Positions 8,038 through 16,365 of a stretch of DNA of 47,784 nucleotides are shown here, piece by piece. Below the pieces are notes generated by a model that worked only from the letters and a program-made list of their open reading frames with translations, ran no database searches and had not been told where the DNA came from. Source of the DNA: Nioella halotolerans (GTDB lineage Bacteria; Pseudomonadota; Alphaproteobacteria; Rhodobacterales; Rhodobacteraceae); assembly GCA_003428585.1 (NCBI GenBank), contig QVQC01000039.1:1-47784 (forward strand), written 5' to 3'. A program made the position numbers and the translations under genes. The first letter of the stretch is position 1, and the number at the start of each line of letters is the position of its first letter.

Positions 8038-9561
8038 TCAGTCGTCCGCGACCCCGTCCGCCCGCAGCCGTGCCCGCCGCGCGCGGTAGCTTGGCACCAA
8101 CACCAGAAGCGCCGCGAACACCAGCAAGCCAAGCGTCATCGGCCGTTCGAGGATGAAGCCGAACCCGTCGTAGAGTTGCATCGCCCGGCTGAAATTATCC
8201 TCCATCATCGCCCCGAGGATGAACCCGATCAGCAGCGGCGCCAGCGGGTAGTCGGCAAAGCGCAGGATCGTCGCAATCAGGCCGAAGCCGACGAGGATCA
8301 GAAGCTCGGTTGCGTTGTTCTGCCCGATATAGGCCCCCATCATCGTGAAAAAGAGGATGAACGGGATGAGAAAGCTGCGCGGCACGGACAGGATCTTGGC
8401 GATATACGGGATCAGCGGCAGGTTCAGCACCAGCAGAACGAGGTTGCCGATATACATCGAGATGATGACCGCCCAGAAGATCTGCGGCTCGTCCACCATG
8501 AGCCGCGGCCCGGGGCTGACATTGAGCGCGATGAGCGCCCCCAGCAGGATCGCCGTCGTGCCCGATCCCGGGATGCCCAGCGTCAGGAGCGGCACGAAAG
8601 ACCCGGTGCAGGCGGCGTTGTTGGCGGTTTCCGGCGCCGCCAACCCCTTGACCGATCCCTTGCCGAATTCCGCCTGCTCCTCTTGCGAGGCGATGTTGCG
8701 CTCCACCGCGTAGCCGAGGAAGGAGGCGATCGTCGCGCCCGCCCCCGGCAGCACGCCGATGAAGAAGCCCTGCACCGACTGGCGGCCCAGAACCGGGGCC
8801 ATGCTGCGCGCCTCGGCGCGTGTGATGCGCAGGTCCTTCACCTCGCCCTGCTTGCCCCCCTCGCTGCCGGTCTCGGACCGGGCCGGGTTCAGCACAAGGT
8901 ACATCGCCTCGGGCAGCGCGAAGAGCGCCATCGCCAGCGTAATGAAACCGAACCCCGATTGCAGGTCCATCATCCCCATGGTGAAGCGCGGCAGGTTGTA
9001 AAGCGCGCCCTCGCCCACCGTCGCCATGATCAGGCCCAGAAGCGTCATCATCACCGCCTTGGCGACATTGCCGGTGCCGGCAAAGGCCGCGATGGCCGAA
9101 AGCCCGACCACCATCAGCGCGAAATATTCGGCCGAGTGGAACAGCAGCGCCACCGAGGACAGCATCGGCGCGAAGATCATCAACAGCATGACACCGATCG
9201 TCCCCCCCACGAAGGAAGAGACCGCGGCGATGGTCAGCGCCTTGCCCGCCTTGCCTGCCCGCGCCATCGGGTAGCCGTCGAAACTGGAGGCGACGGTGCC
9301 CGCCACCCCCGGCGCATTGATCAGGATCGAGGAGGTGGAGCCACCGAAGATGGCGCCGTAATAGACCCCGGCAAGCAGGATCAGCGCCGCCGACGGATCG
9401 CCGATGGTGATCGCCACCGGGATCATGATCGCGATGATGGACATCGGGCCGAGGCCGGGCAGCATCCCGACGAAGGTGCCAATCAGGCAGCCGCCAATGA
9501 CCATCAGGAGGTTGGTTACGGAAAAGGCCGTCGAGAGGCCGATCATCAGTCCTTCGAGCAT
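8038..9561 (-). CDS. tctA: Tripartite tricarboxylate transporter, large permease TctA
   Basis: A 507-residue polytopic inner-membrane protein with about 11-12 helices. The N-terminal half carries FVGMLPGLGPM and FGGSTSSILINAPG. The second half carries GVLPGAGATIASFLGYA and LLTLGIPGSGTTAILLG, which are the duplicated glycine-rich signatures of the TctA family. It forms the transport channel with TctB and takes substrate from the periplasmic TctC. Known substrates of the family are citrate and other tri- and dicarboxylates or aromatic acids. Which applies here cannot be told. It begins 4 bases after tctB and ends before a strong terminator. Confidence 0.95.
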   Translation of the reverse strand: MLEGLMIGLSTAFSVTNLLMVIGGCLIGTFVGMLPGLGPMSIIAIMIPVAITIGDPSAALILLAGVYYGAIFGGSTSSILINAPGVAGTVASSFDGYPMARAGKAGKALTIAAVSSFVGGTIGVMLLMIFAPMLSSVALLFHSAEYFALMVVGLSAIAAFAGTGNVAKAVMMTLLGLIMATVGEGALYNLPRFTMGMMDLQSGFGFITLAMALFALPEAMYLVLNPARSETGSEGGKQGEVKDLRITRAEARSMAPVLGRQSVQGFFIGVLPGAGATIASFLGYAVERNIASQEEQAEFGKGSVKGLAAPETANNAACTGSFVPLLTLGIPGSGTTAILLGALIALNVSPGPRLMVDEPQIFWAVIISMYIGNLVLLVLNLPLIPYIAKILSVPRSFLIPFILFFTMMGAYIGQNNATELLILVGFGLIATILRFADYPLAPLLIGFILGAMMEDNFSRAMQLYDGFGFILERPMTLGLLVFAALLVLVPSYRARRARLRADGVADD

Positions 9562-9565
9562 CTGC

Positions 9566-10054
9566 TCACATCCCCATGAAGAAAGGCCAAGGCCGCAGGA
9601 AGATGCCCAGCACCTCCTGCACGAGATACCAGATGAAGCCGGTCGCCAGGAGCGTGACGGGAATCATCAGGTGGAACCGCCGCTCGCCGAGGATAAGCGC
9701 CCCGGCGATCAGGAACCCGGTGGTCGAGATCAGGAACCCGGCCGGGCGCAACAACAGCGCATAGGCCACCATCAGCGCCAGCAGCGCCAGCGCCTGGCCA
9801 AGCTTGTATTCGTGCAGGCGGCGATAGTTGATGTCCTGCGCCTTGGGCTCTTTCGAAGGCTTCTCCAGCCCCAGCAGGATGACCAGCGCCGTCACCGCGC
9901 CGAGCACCGCCAGAACCTTGGGAAAGGTCGAGGGCCAGACCGGGTTGCGCTGCATGAAAGGCGGCAGGCTCGCGTCCATGGTAAAAAAGGCGGTGTAGCC
10001 GTATGCGAGGCATATCAGCAGGAACACCAGTGCAACCCATCGGTCCAGTGCCAT
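9566..10054 (-). CDS. tctB: Tripartite tricarboxylate transporter, small permease TctB
   Basis: A 162-residue protein with four hydrophobic segments: a first helix at about residues 5-27, two in the middle (about 70-105), and a C-terminal one ending in FLRPWPFFMGM. This is the usual layout of TctB. The hydrophilic loop around residues 45-68 should face the cytoplasm. It has a strong Shine-Dalgarno (GGAGGGG four bases before the ATG). It sits between tctC and tctA, separated from tctC by about 120 bases containing a strong hairpin that may lower permease expression relative to the binding protein. Confidence 0.92.
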   Translation of the reverse strand: MALDRWVALVFLLICLAYGYTAFFTMDASLPPFMQRNPVWPSTFPKVLAVLGAVTALVILLGLEKPSKEPKAQDINYRRLHEYKLGQALALLALMVAYALLLRPAGFLISTTGFLIAGALILGERRFHLMIPVTLLATGFIWYLVQEVLGIFLRPWPFFMGM

Positions 10055-10128
10055 CTGTCCCCTCCCTGTTGTCTCGAAATCCGCGCGGCCGTTGCCGGGC
10101 GCGGGCGAGGGCTCAGCCGCCCCCGGTC

Positions 10129-10164
10129 AGCGCCCCGCGCCGCGCGATGCGGGCGCGGGGCGCT
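10129..10164 (-). other. Strong intercistronic hairpin between tctC and tctB
   Basis: A perfect 13-bp inverted repeat (10129-10141 and 10152-10164), almost all G and C, with a 10-base loop. It begins about 10 bases after the tctC stop. There is no T run after it on the minus strand, so it is more likely a 3' stabilising or attenuating structure than a full terminator. Such elements often let the binding-protein message outnumber the permease message. Confidence 0.7.
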
Positions 10165-10173
10165 CTTTCGGGC

Positions 10174-11169
10174 TTAGAGGAAGCCCAGCGTGCGCATCAG
10201 GGTGCCGATCGCCTCTTCCTGCTCTTCAAGGAAGGCACGGAAATCGTCGCCGGAATTGTGGATGTTGACCCAGCCGTTGCGGGCGCGGACCTCTTCCCAG
10301 GCCTCGGTCTCGTACATCGCGGCCAGCGTGTCGCGATAGGCCTGTGCTTCCGCGTCCGACAGGGTCGGGGCGCCGAAGAAGCCGCGCCAGTTGACGAATT
10401 CCACGTCGAGCCCCTGTTCCATCATGGTCGGGGCGTCTTCATAGGCCGCCACGCGCTCCGGGGACGTCACGCCAAGGATTCGCACCTCGTCGGCATTGGC
10501 CAGATCGACCGCCTCGGAAAAGCCGGTCGACAAGGCCTGGATCTCGCCGGACAGAAGGCCGGCCATCGCCGCGCCGCCCGCGTCATAGGGAACGTAGTTG
10601 ACATCCAGCGGATCCGCGCCCGCCGATTCCATCACCATCGCGGCCACGAGGTGATCCATGCCACCGGGGACCGAACCGCCGCCGATGGCGGTGCCGTTCG
10701 GGTCGGCGCGGAAAGCTTCCAGCAGGTCGTCCATCGACTCGATATCGCTGTCGGTATTCACGACGAAGGCCGCGTAGTCACCGATCGTGCCGGCGATCAG
10801 CGTCAGGTCACGGAAGCTTTGCGGGAACACGCCGGTGAGCGAGCGGATCACGATGGGGGTGGAGTTCACCATGATCGTGCCGTGCTGGCTTTCCGAATTG
10901 TCGATCATGTAGCGGATCGCCACGCCGCCGCCGCCGCCGGACATGTTTTCATAGCTGGCCGTGCCGACAAGGCCGGATTCTGTCAGCGCCTCGCCGGTGC
11001 CGCGCGCGGTGCCGTCCCAGCCGCCGCCGGCGCCGCCGGGGATCAGGAAGTGAATGCTGTCCATCATCGGGCCATCGCCGTGGCTCTCGGCCAGTGCGGG
11101 GGTGGCGATGCTCATTGCTGCCGCCGCCGCGGCCGCGCAGGCCCGGCGTGTCAGTGTCGTTTTCATCAT
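10174..11169 (-). CDS. tctC: Tripartite tricarboxylate transporter substrate-binding protein TctC
   Basis: A 331-residue periplasmic protein with an Ala-rich signal peptide ending near TPALAES. The mature part begins with IHFLIPGGAGGGWDGTAR, the substrate-gripping loop of the Bug/TctC family. GGSVPGGMDHL and YVPYDAGGAAMAGLLSGEI follow at the positions where the family binds the carboxylate. Two adjacent ATGs (11169 and 11166) follow GGAGG. The second has the better 8-base spacing, so the start may be one residue shorter. It is the first gene of the tct operon and diverges from tctD. Confidence 0.93.
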   Translation of the reverse strand: MMKTTLTRRACAAAAAAAMSIATPALAESHGDGPMMDSIHFLIPGGAGGGWDGTARGTGEALTESGLVGTASYENMSGGGGGVAIRYMIDNSESQHGTIMVNSTPIVIRSLTGVFPQSFRDLTLIAGTIGDYAAFVVNTDSDIESMDDLLEAFRADPNGTAIGGGSVPGGMDHLVAAMVMESAGADPLDVNYVPYDAGGAAMAGLLSGEIQALSTGFSEAVDLANADEVRILGVTSPERVAAYEDAPTMMEQGLDVEFVNWRGFFGAPTLSDAEAQAYRDTLAAMYETEAWEEVRARNGWVNIHNSGDDFRAFLEEQEEAIGTLMRTLGFL

Positions 11170-11232
11170 TGTCTCCTCCCAGTTTGACAAAGTGGGGCAT
11201 CTGCCCATGGATAGGGATCAATCATCCGAACC

Positions 11233-11248
11233 TGACATTCACCTGTCA
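11233..11248. promoter_or_regulatory. Short dyad in the tctC-tctD divergent promoter region
   Basis: TGACA, six bases, TGTCA form a perfect 5-bp dyad between the two divergent starts, 27 bases before tctD. It is a plausible binding site for the OmpR-type regulator TctD, but the arms are short and no second copy was seen. Confidence 0.3.
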
Positions 11249-11274
11249 CGTCCAAACGGGAGGCACGCCGCGCG

Positions 11275-11940
11275 ATGAGGTTTCTTCTTGTAGAAGATAA
11301 CGCCAAGCTTGCCGCCGCCGTGTTGGACCGGCTGGCGCTGGACGGGCACGTGGTGGACCACGCCGCCGATCTTGGCATGGCGGAGGATTTCGTCGAGGTC
11401 ACCGATTACGACCTGATCCTGCTCGACATCATGCTGCCCGACGGGGATGGCCGCGATTTCCTGAACGCGCAGCGCGCGCGCGGCGCCGATACGCCGGTGA
11501 TCGTGCTGACGGCCCGCTCCGAAGTGTCGGACCGGGTCGGCGCGCTGGACATGGGGGCCGATGACTACATCCCCAAACCCTTCGATTTCGCGGAACTCGA
11601 AGCACGCTGCCGCGCCGTCCTGCGCCGCCGGACGGGCACCGCGACCAACGTGAAGCGCTTTGGCAGCGTCGCCTTCGACCCGCTGGCCGGAACGCTGACC
11701 AACGGCGATACCGTGATCACGCTGCGCAACCGAGAATTGCGCCTGCTGGAGGTGTTCTTCGCCGCCCCCGGCCAGATCATCCCCAAGCCCAAGCTGGTGG
11801 ACCGGCTGTTTTCCTATGACGACGACGTGTCGGAAAACGCAATCGAGGTCTATGTCGGCCGCCTGCGCAAGCATCTGGACGGCAGCGCGGTCGCCATCAT
11901 CACCGTGCGCGGGCTGGGCTACCGGCTAGAGGTGCCATGA
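11275..11940 (+). CDS. tctD: OmpR/PhoB-family response regulator TctD
   Basis: A 221-residue response regulator. The receiver domain (1-115) has acidic Asp7/8-type residues (VEDN), the phospho-acceptor Asp51 in LILLDIMLPDGDG, Thr79 and Lys101 in IPKPFD. The winged-helix DNA-binding domain (about 125-220) ends with the characteristic YVGRLRKHL and VRGLGYRLE. It lies divergent to tctC and overlaps tctE by ATGA, so it is expected to activate tctCBA when TctE senses the substrate. GGGAGG lies about 11 bases before the ATG. Confidence 0.93.
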   Translation: MRFLLVEDNAKLAAAVLDRLALDGHVVDHAADLGMAEDFVEVTDYDLILLDIMLPDGDGRDFLNAQRARGADTPVIVLTARSEVSDRVGALDMGADDYIPKPFDFAELEARCRAVLRRRTGTATNVKRFGSVAFDPLAGTLTNGDTVITLRNRELRLLEVFFAAPGQIIPKPKLVDRLFSYDDDVSENAIEVYVGRLRKHLDGSAVAIITVRGLGYRLEVP

Positions 11941-13319
11941 GCCGTCCGCGCCCCTCCCCCGGTTCGATTCGCCGCCGCCTGACGCTGCAACTGCTGACCG
12001 GGGCGGCGGTGATGGCGGTGGTGCTTTTCCTGATCGTCTACAACTTCGCGCGCGAGATCGGCGCCGAATCGCAGGACACGATCCTTGCCGCCTCGGCCAC
12101 GGCGATCCTCGACGCGACCACCGTGCAATCGGGCGAGGTGCGGATCGACATCCCTTACTCGGCTTTCACCATGCTGGACAACACGGCGGATGACCGGGTG
12201 TTCTACCGGATCACGCAGGACGGCGCGGGGCTGACGGGCTATGACGACCTGCCCGCCGCGCGGCTGGATCCCGGGGCAAGCGCCGGTTTCGATACCGTCA
12301 CCTATCGCGGCGCGGCGTTGCGCCTCGCCACGCTGTCGCGGCTCGTCTCGATCGACGGGACGCCGGCGCGGATCGACGTAAGCGTGGGCCAGACCCGCGA
12401 CGCGCAGGCCGAGATGCTGGCCCGCATCCTGCGCATGACCGTCCTGCTCGGCCTTGGCTTCTTCGCGGCCTCGGCGGGGCTTGCGGTGTTGGCCGGTCAA
12501 AGCACCGCCGCCTCGCTGCGCCGGCTCGCGGCCTCGGTCTCGCGCCGGGGGCCAGCCGACCTGCGACCGGTGGTGGCCGAGGTCCCGCGCGAGATGCGGC
12601 CGCTGGTCAAGTCGCTCAACAGCCTGATTTCCCGGCTCTCGGGCGCACTCAACCGGACCGAGGATTTCATCGCCGAGGCCGCGCACCGGGTGCGCACGCC
12701 GCTGGCCACGGTGCGCGCCCATGCCGACAACACGCTGCGCCGCGTCGACAAGGAGGAAAACCGCGCCGCCCTGCGCGAGATGATCCGCGCCATCGACGAA
12801 AGCAGCCGCGCGGCAGGGCAGCTTCTGGACCATGCCATGGTGTCGCTGCGTGCCGACCAGCTGGAACTGACGTCGGTGGCGCTGCGCCCGCTGGTGGGCG
12901 AACTGGTGGACCGGCTGCGCCCGTTGGCCGATCTCAAGGACATGGACCTGCATTTCGACGACCCCCAAGACGCCGAGATCATGGGCGATGCGATCCTGAT
13001 CCAGAACGCGGTGCGCAACCTGATCGACAACGCGATCAAGTACGCGCCGCCGGAAACGCCGGTCGAGGTGGCGCTGACCGCGAACGGGGGGCAAGCCACC
13101 CTCACCATCCGCGACCGGGGCCGCGGCTTTCCCATCACGGGGACCGAAGGGTTGACCGGCCGTTTCGCGCGCGGCGAGAACGCGGCCGACGTCGTCGGCT
13201 CGGGCCTTGGGCTGACCATCGCGGAGGAGGTCGCGCGCGCCCATCGTGGCACCCTGACCATTGCCAACATCGACGGAGGCCCCGGCGCATGCGTGTCCTT
13301 GTCCTTTCCCTTGCATTGA
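11937..13319 (+). CDS. tctE: Sensor histidine kinase TctE
   Basis: A 460-residue inner-membrane kinase. It has a first transmembrane helix at about 20-40, a periplasmic sensor domain of about 120 residues (2CSK_N-like), and a second helix at about 160-188. After a short HAMP-like linker comes the H-box AEAAHRVRTPLA with phospho-accepting His250. The ATPase domain has an N-box (NAVRNLIDNAIKYA) and G-boxes (DRGRGF, GSGLGLTIAEE). It phosphorylates TctD. It starts inside the end of tctD (ATGA). Its last 31 bases are shared with the next gene in another frame. Confidence 0.93.
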   Translation: MSRPRPSPGSIRRRLTLQLLTGAAVMAVVLFLIVYNFAREIGAESQDTILAASATAILDATTVQSGEVRIDIPYSAFTMLDNTADDRVFYRITQDGAGLTGYDDLPAARLDPGASAGFDTVTYRGAALRLATLSRLVSIDGTPARIDVSVGQTRDAQAEMLARILRMTVLLGLGFFAASAGLAVLAGQSTAASLRRLAASVSRRGPADLRPVVAEVPREMRPLVKSLNSLISRLSGALNRTEDFIAEAAHRVRTPLATVRAHADNTLRRVDKEENRAALREMIRAIDESSRAAGQLLDHAMVSLRADQLELTSVALRPLVGELVDRLRPLADLKDMDLHFDDPQDAEIMGDAILIQNAVRNLIDNAIKYAPPETPVEVALTANGGQATLTIRDRGRGFPITGTEGLTGRFARGENAADVVGSGLGLTIAEEVARAHRGTLTIANIDGGPGACVSLSFPLH

Positions 13320-14317
13320 GCCTTGTTGCGCAGGCGCTCGCCGCCTTCGAGATCGAGGAGCGGATGTCCTTCCCGGTGCCGGACGCGGCGGCGCGGCTGA
13401 GGGTGATTTCCACCGCCGATGCCGGGCTGTTCTCGCCTTTCATCGACGCGTTCCAAGCCCGCAACCCGGGCATCGCGGTGGACTATGTCATGGTCAGTTC
13501 CAGCCAGATCAACGTCGCGCTGGCCGAGGAAGGGGAACGCTTCGACCTTGCCATATCCTCGGCGATGGATCTGCAGATCCAGCTTGCCAATGACGGGCTG
13601 GCGCGGCCCTATCGCTCCGTCGCCACCGGCAGCCTGCCCGATTGGGCGCGCTGGCGCGACCGGGTTTTTGCCTTCACGCTGGAACCGGCGACCGTGGTCC
13701 TGTCACGCGACGCGTTCGAAGGGTTGGATTTGCCGCGGACACGCCAGGACCTGATTACCGCGCTCCGCGACAATCCCGACCGGTTCGCGGGCCGGATCGG
13801 CACCTATGACGTGCGCGAAAGCGGGCTGGGCTACCTTTTCGCCACGCAGGACGGTCGGACCTCGGAAACCTTCTGGCGGCTCGTTCAGGTGATAGGGGGA
13901 CTGCAGCCGCAGCTTTACGGCGCGTCGGCGGCGATGATCGAGGATGTCGCGGAGGGCCGGCTTGCGGTAGCCTACAACGTGCTTGGCAGCTATGCGCAAC
14001 TGCGCGACGACCTTGGCGAGCGCATCCACCTGATCGCGCCCGACGATTTCACCACCGTCATGATGCGCACCGCGCTGATCCCGTCCACGGCCGAGGCGAC
14101 GGAGGCTGCCGGGCGCTTCATCGACCACCTGATCGAAACCGGCTGGACCGAGGGTGGCGGGCGCTTCGCGTCCCCCGGCATCACGCCGGGCACGATGTCC
14201 GAGAATGCCAGCCTGCGCCCGATCCAGCTTGGCCCCGGGCTGCTGGTCTATCTCGACCGGCTGAAACGGCGCCAGTTCCTTGAGGAATGGGAGGCGGCGA
14301 TGGTGCAGCCACGATAG
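13289..14317 (+). CDS. ABC-type extracellular solute-binding protein beside TctDE
   Basis: A 342-residue protein with a signal peptide (about residues 1-18, ending LAAFE). The fold pattern is that of iron/polyamine-type periplasmic binding proteins: LRVISTADAGLFSPFIDAF at the start of the mature part, YVMVSSSQINVAL, and a C-terminal cap. It is not a TctC homologue. It begins 31 bases inside tctE, so translation is probably coupled to the kinase. No ABC permease or ATPase gene is nearby. The simplest reading is an accessory periplasmic receptor that presents a ligand to TctE, as binding proteins do for some other sensor kinases. A stray transporter component is the alternative. Confidence 0.8.
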   Translation: MRVLVLSLALSLVAQALAAFEIEERMSFPVPDAAARLRVISTADAGLFSPFIDAFQARNPGIAVDYVMVSSSQINVALAEEGERFDLAISSAMDLQIQLANDGLARPYRSVATGSLPDWARWRDRVFAFTLEPATVVLSRDAFEGLDLPRTRQDLITALRDNPDRFAGRIGTYDVRESGLGYLFATQDGRTSETFWRLVQVIGGLQPQLYGASAAMIEDVAEGRLAVAYNVLGSYAQLRDDLGERIHLIAPDDFTTVMMRTALIPSTAEATEAAGRFIDHLIETGWTEGGGRFASPGITPGTMSENASLRPIQLGPGLLVYLDRLKRRQFLEEWEAAMVQPR

Positions 14318-14481
14318 TGCCAATCCCCCGCCAAGGCGGCCTGCGTGTCGCTTGGGCCATTGGCAAGGACGATCGGCGGCGCGGATCGGGGGCGCTTGGG
14401 CGCTGCCCCCTCGCGCCGCTTGGACCAAGGTCTGCAAAGCACGCCACGCCTTGACCGCCCGCGTCGTTGCAAGGCCGTAGC

Positions 14482-15024
14482 CTAGAAAAGCGGATACGCG
14501 GCCAGCGCGTCATAGCGCGCGCCATCGGGCGAAAGCGTCGACGCTTGCAGGGAGACCCCCGTCGCGGGCAGGACCGGCACCCGGACCAGCGGCGGCTCGG
14601 CCAGAAAGCGGTGCAACGCGGCCACCGCGTCTGGCGGCATCTGGCGGCGAAACCGCACCAGCGTCACATGCGGGCGGAACGGGCGGCGCTCCGGGCGGAT
14701 CCCGAGCTTACGCGCGCGGCGGTCGACCTCGGCGTGGAGGCGGACAAGCTCCGGCACCGGCGCGACGATCGCGGCCAGCACCCGCGCCTTCGACGGCCCG
14801 AACCAGTCAAGCCCGCCGATGCGCAGGTCCGGCGCAGGCAGACGCAATGGTTCAAGCGCGCCGTGCAACTCCTGCAGCCGGTCCTCGGGCTGCTCACCAA
14901 GGAAGGACAGGGTGATGTGCAGGTTCTCGCGCGGCACCGCCCGGCCGGCGCGCAGCCCGCCGATCATTGCCCCGAGGGGGTCGCGCAGATCCTCGGGCAG
15001 GTCTAGGCTCAGGAACGCGCGCAT
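14482..15024 (-). CDS. thpR: RNA 2',3'-cyclic phosphodiesterase (2H family)
   Basis: A 180-residue cytoplasmic protein with the two HxTx motifs of the 2H phosphoesterase superfamily: H36-I-T-L (in ENLHITLSFLGE) and H119-V-T-L (in FRPHVTLVRF). Together these form the active site. Length and the opening RAFLSLDLP match ThpR (formerly 2'-5' RNA ligase). It hydrolyses 2',3'-cyclic phosphates, and RNA ligation seen in vitro is a side reaction. It lies 4 bases after ectR on the same strand, so it shares the ectR transcript. A functional link to osmoadaptation is not established. Confidence 0.9.
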   Translation of the reverse strand: MRAFLSLDLPEDLRDPLGAMIGGLRAGRAVPRENLHITLSFLGEQPEDRLQELHGALEPLRLPAPDLRIGGLDWFGPSKARVLAAIVAPVPELVRLHAEVDRRARKLGIRPERRPFRPHVTLVRFRRQMPPDAVAALHRFLAEPPLVRVPVLPATGVSLQASTLSPDGARYDALAAYPLF

Positions 15025-15028
15025 GACG

Positions 15029-15553
15029 CTAGCCCGCGGCGGCGTCAGGCTTTATGTCTCCCGTCGTCAACACCGGCGAGGCGTCCATGTCATCCGCATC
15101 GAGCATCGCCGCGACGCGTTCCAGCGAAGAGACAAGCTGCGCCTGTTCCCAATCGGCCAGCGCCTGGAAGGCCTTGACGTAGCGTTGTTGCAGCGCGTCC
15201 GGCGCTTCCTCCGCCGCTGAACGGCCGGCATCGGTGATCATCACGTTGGTCTGGCGCCGGTCGCGGGAGGATCGTTCGCGCAGCACGTAGCCGCGCGCCA
15301 CCAGCTTGTCGACGAGGGCCGTCACCGTTGCTTGGCTGACCCCCATCCGGGTGGCCAGCAAAGTCGGCGTGGCGCTGCCGCCCTCGCCGGTGACGATCTG
15401 CAACACCCGAAGCTGCGCCGGGCTGAGCCCCGCAGCGTGCGCGAGACTGCGCGCGTAAAGCTCCGTCGAGCGGAGGATGCGTCGCAGGGCGATCAGGCTT
15501 TCGTCAACACGGTCCATGGCGGGCTCCGTCAGGTGAATCACTTTTGCATGCAT
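15029..15553 (-). CDS. ectR: MarR-family regulator of the ectoine operon
   Basis: A 174-residue winged-helix regulator. Helices around residues 40-90 include LSPAQLRVLQIV, the recognition region MGVSQATVTALVDKL, and the beta-wing RERSSRDRRQTNVMITDAG, all typical of MarR. It is transcribed divergently from ectABC-ask with 204 bases between the starts, the usual place of EctR, which represses or tunes ect genes in halophilic bacteria. The ATG at 15553 is preceded by GAAGGAG seven bases upstream. A near-perfect AT-rich dyad lies between it and ectA. The gene is followed after 4 bases by thpR. Confidence 0.85.
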   Translation of the reverse strand: MHAKVIHLTEPAMDRVDESLIALRRILRSTELYARSLAHAAGLSPAQLRVLQIVTGEGGSATPTLLATRMGVSQATVTALVDKLVARGYVLRERSSRDRRQTNVMITDAGRSAAEEAPDALQQRYVKAFQALADWEQAQLVSSLERVAAMLDADDMDASPVLTTGDIKPDAAAG

Positions 15554-15592
15554 AGGGCGGCTCCTTCAATCCTCAAAGCAATCTTATCGGTC

Positions 15593-15629
15593 CTTAACAC
15601 ACCTAAGTATAATTTCTTAGGTTTTTAAG
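15593..15629. promoter_or_regulatory. Putative EctR operator dyad with embedded TATAAT
   Basis: ACCTAAG (15601-15607) and CTTAGGT (15616-15622) are perfect 7-bp arms around TATAATTT. They are flanked by CTTAA (15593-15597) and TTAAG (15625-15629), which extend the symmetry. The centre reads TATAAT, so a bound dimer would cover a -10-like box. Size and AT-richness suit a MarR-family site. Assignment to EctR is by position. Confidence 0.55.
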
Positions 15630-15700
15630 ACCAAACCAACGCCGCAACGGCTCATAAGCCGCTATATGCGCGCAAATGGGCATCAAACTTGCTTTAGGTG

Positions 15701-15728
15701 TTGAAATTTCCGATGGATCGGTTATTTA
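15701..15728 (+). promoter_or_regulatory. Candidate ectA promoter (-35 TTGAAA, -10 TATTTA)
   Basis: TTGAAA (15701-15706) and TATTTA (15723-15728) are 16 bases apart. This places a transcription start near 15735, just before the Shine-Dalgarno AAAGGA at 15743. The region is much more AT-rich than the surroundings. Confidence 0.45.
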
Positions 15729-15757
15729 GGCCCCTGAACCACAAAGGAACTGTGTCC

Positions 15758-16291
15758 ATGCCGAAAGATGTCTCGAAGCCCCGAACCGGATTGCCCTGCC
15801 TCCGCACACCAACTGCCGAGGACGGGGCCGATATCTGGGAGCTGATCCGCGACTGCGCGCCGCTCGACGAAAATTCCATGTATTGCAACCTGTTGCAGGC
15901 CGACCACTTCCGCGACACCTGCGTTGTCGCCGAGATGGATGGCAATGTCGTCGGCTGGGTTTCCGCCTATGTGATGCCGAACGACCCGGATACGGTGTTC
16001 GTCTGGCAGGTCGCCGTGTCCGACAAGGCACGCGGCTGCGGCCTTGGCCTGACGATGCTGGAACACCTGCTGGCCCGCCCCGCCTGCGAGGGGGTGAGCC
16101 GCCTGCAAACCACCATCACCGCGGATAACGATGCCAGCTGGGCCCTGTTCCGCAAGTTCGGCCGCCTGAATGGCGAAGACCTGAACGTGCGCGCCTACTA
16201 CACGCAGGCGCTGCATTTTCAGGAACGTCACCGCACCGAACACATGGTCACGATCGACCTGGCGAGCATGGCCCTGGCCAAAGCCGCCTGA
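15758..16291 (+). CDS. ectA: L-2,4-diaminobutyrate N-acetyltransferase
   Basis: A 177-residue GNAT-fold enzyme that acetylates L-2,4-diaminobutyrate with acetyl-CoA, the second step of ectoine synthesis. Characteristic segments are IWELIRDCAPLDENSMYCNLL near the N-terminus (substrate side), FVWQVAVS, and the acetyl-CoA loop ARGCGLGLTMLEHLL. I used the ATG at 15758 because AAAGGA lies exactly seven bases before it. A longer frame from 15698 would start inside the promoter. It is the first gene of ectABC-ask. The Cys between the two glycines of the CoA loop is unremarkable for the family. Confidence 0.95.
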   Translation: MPKDVSKPRTGLPCLRTPTAEDGADIWELIRDCAPLDENSMYCNLLQADHFRDTCVVAEMDGNVVGWVSAYVMPNDPDTVFVWQVAVSDKARGCGLGLTMLEHLLARPACEGVSRLQTTITADNDASWALFRKFGRLNGEDLNVRAYYTQALHFQERHRTEHMVTIDLASMALAKAA

Positions 16292-16365
16292 GGGTGTTCC
16301 GGCGGGCGGCGTCAACGCGGCCCGCGATCACCCAACTCATTCCCAGACATATCAAAGGAAATCAG

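Noticed and set aside
7726..9579. 617-codon plus-strand frame opposite tctA
   Set aside because: A shadow of tctA; composition is His/Arg/Gln-rich with no known domain.
15698..15757. Longer N-terminus for EctA starting at 15698
   Set aside because: It would begin inside the candidate promoter and lacks a ribosome site; the ATG at 15758 has one at ideal spacing.
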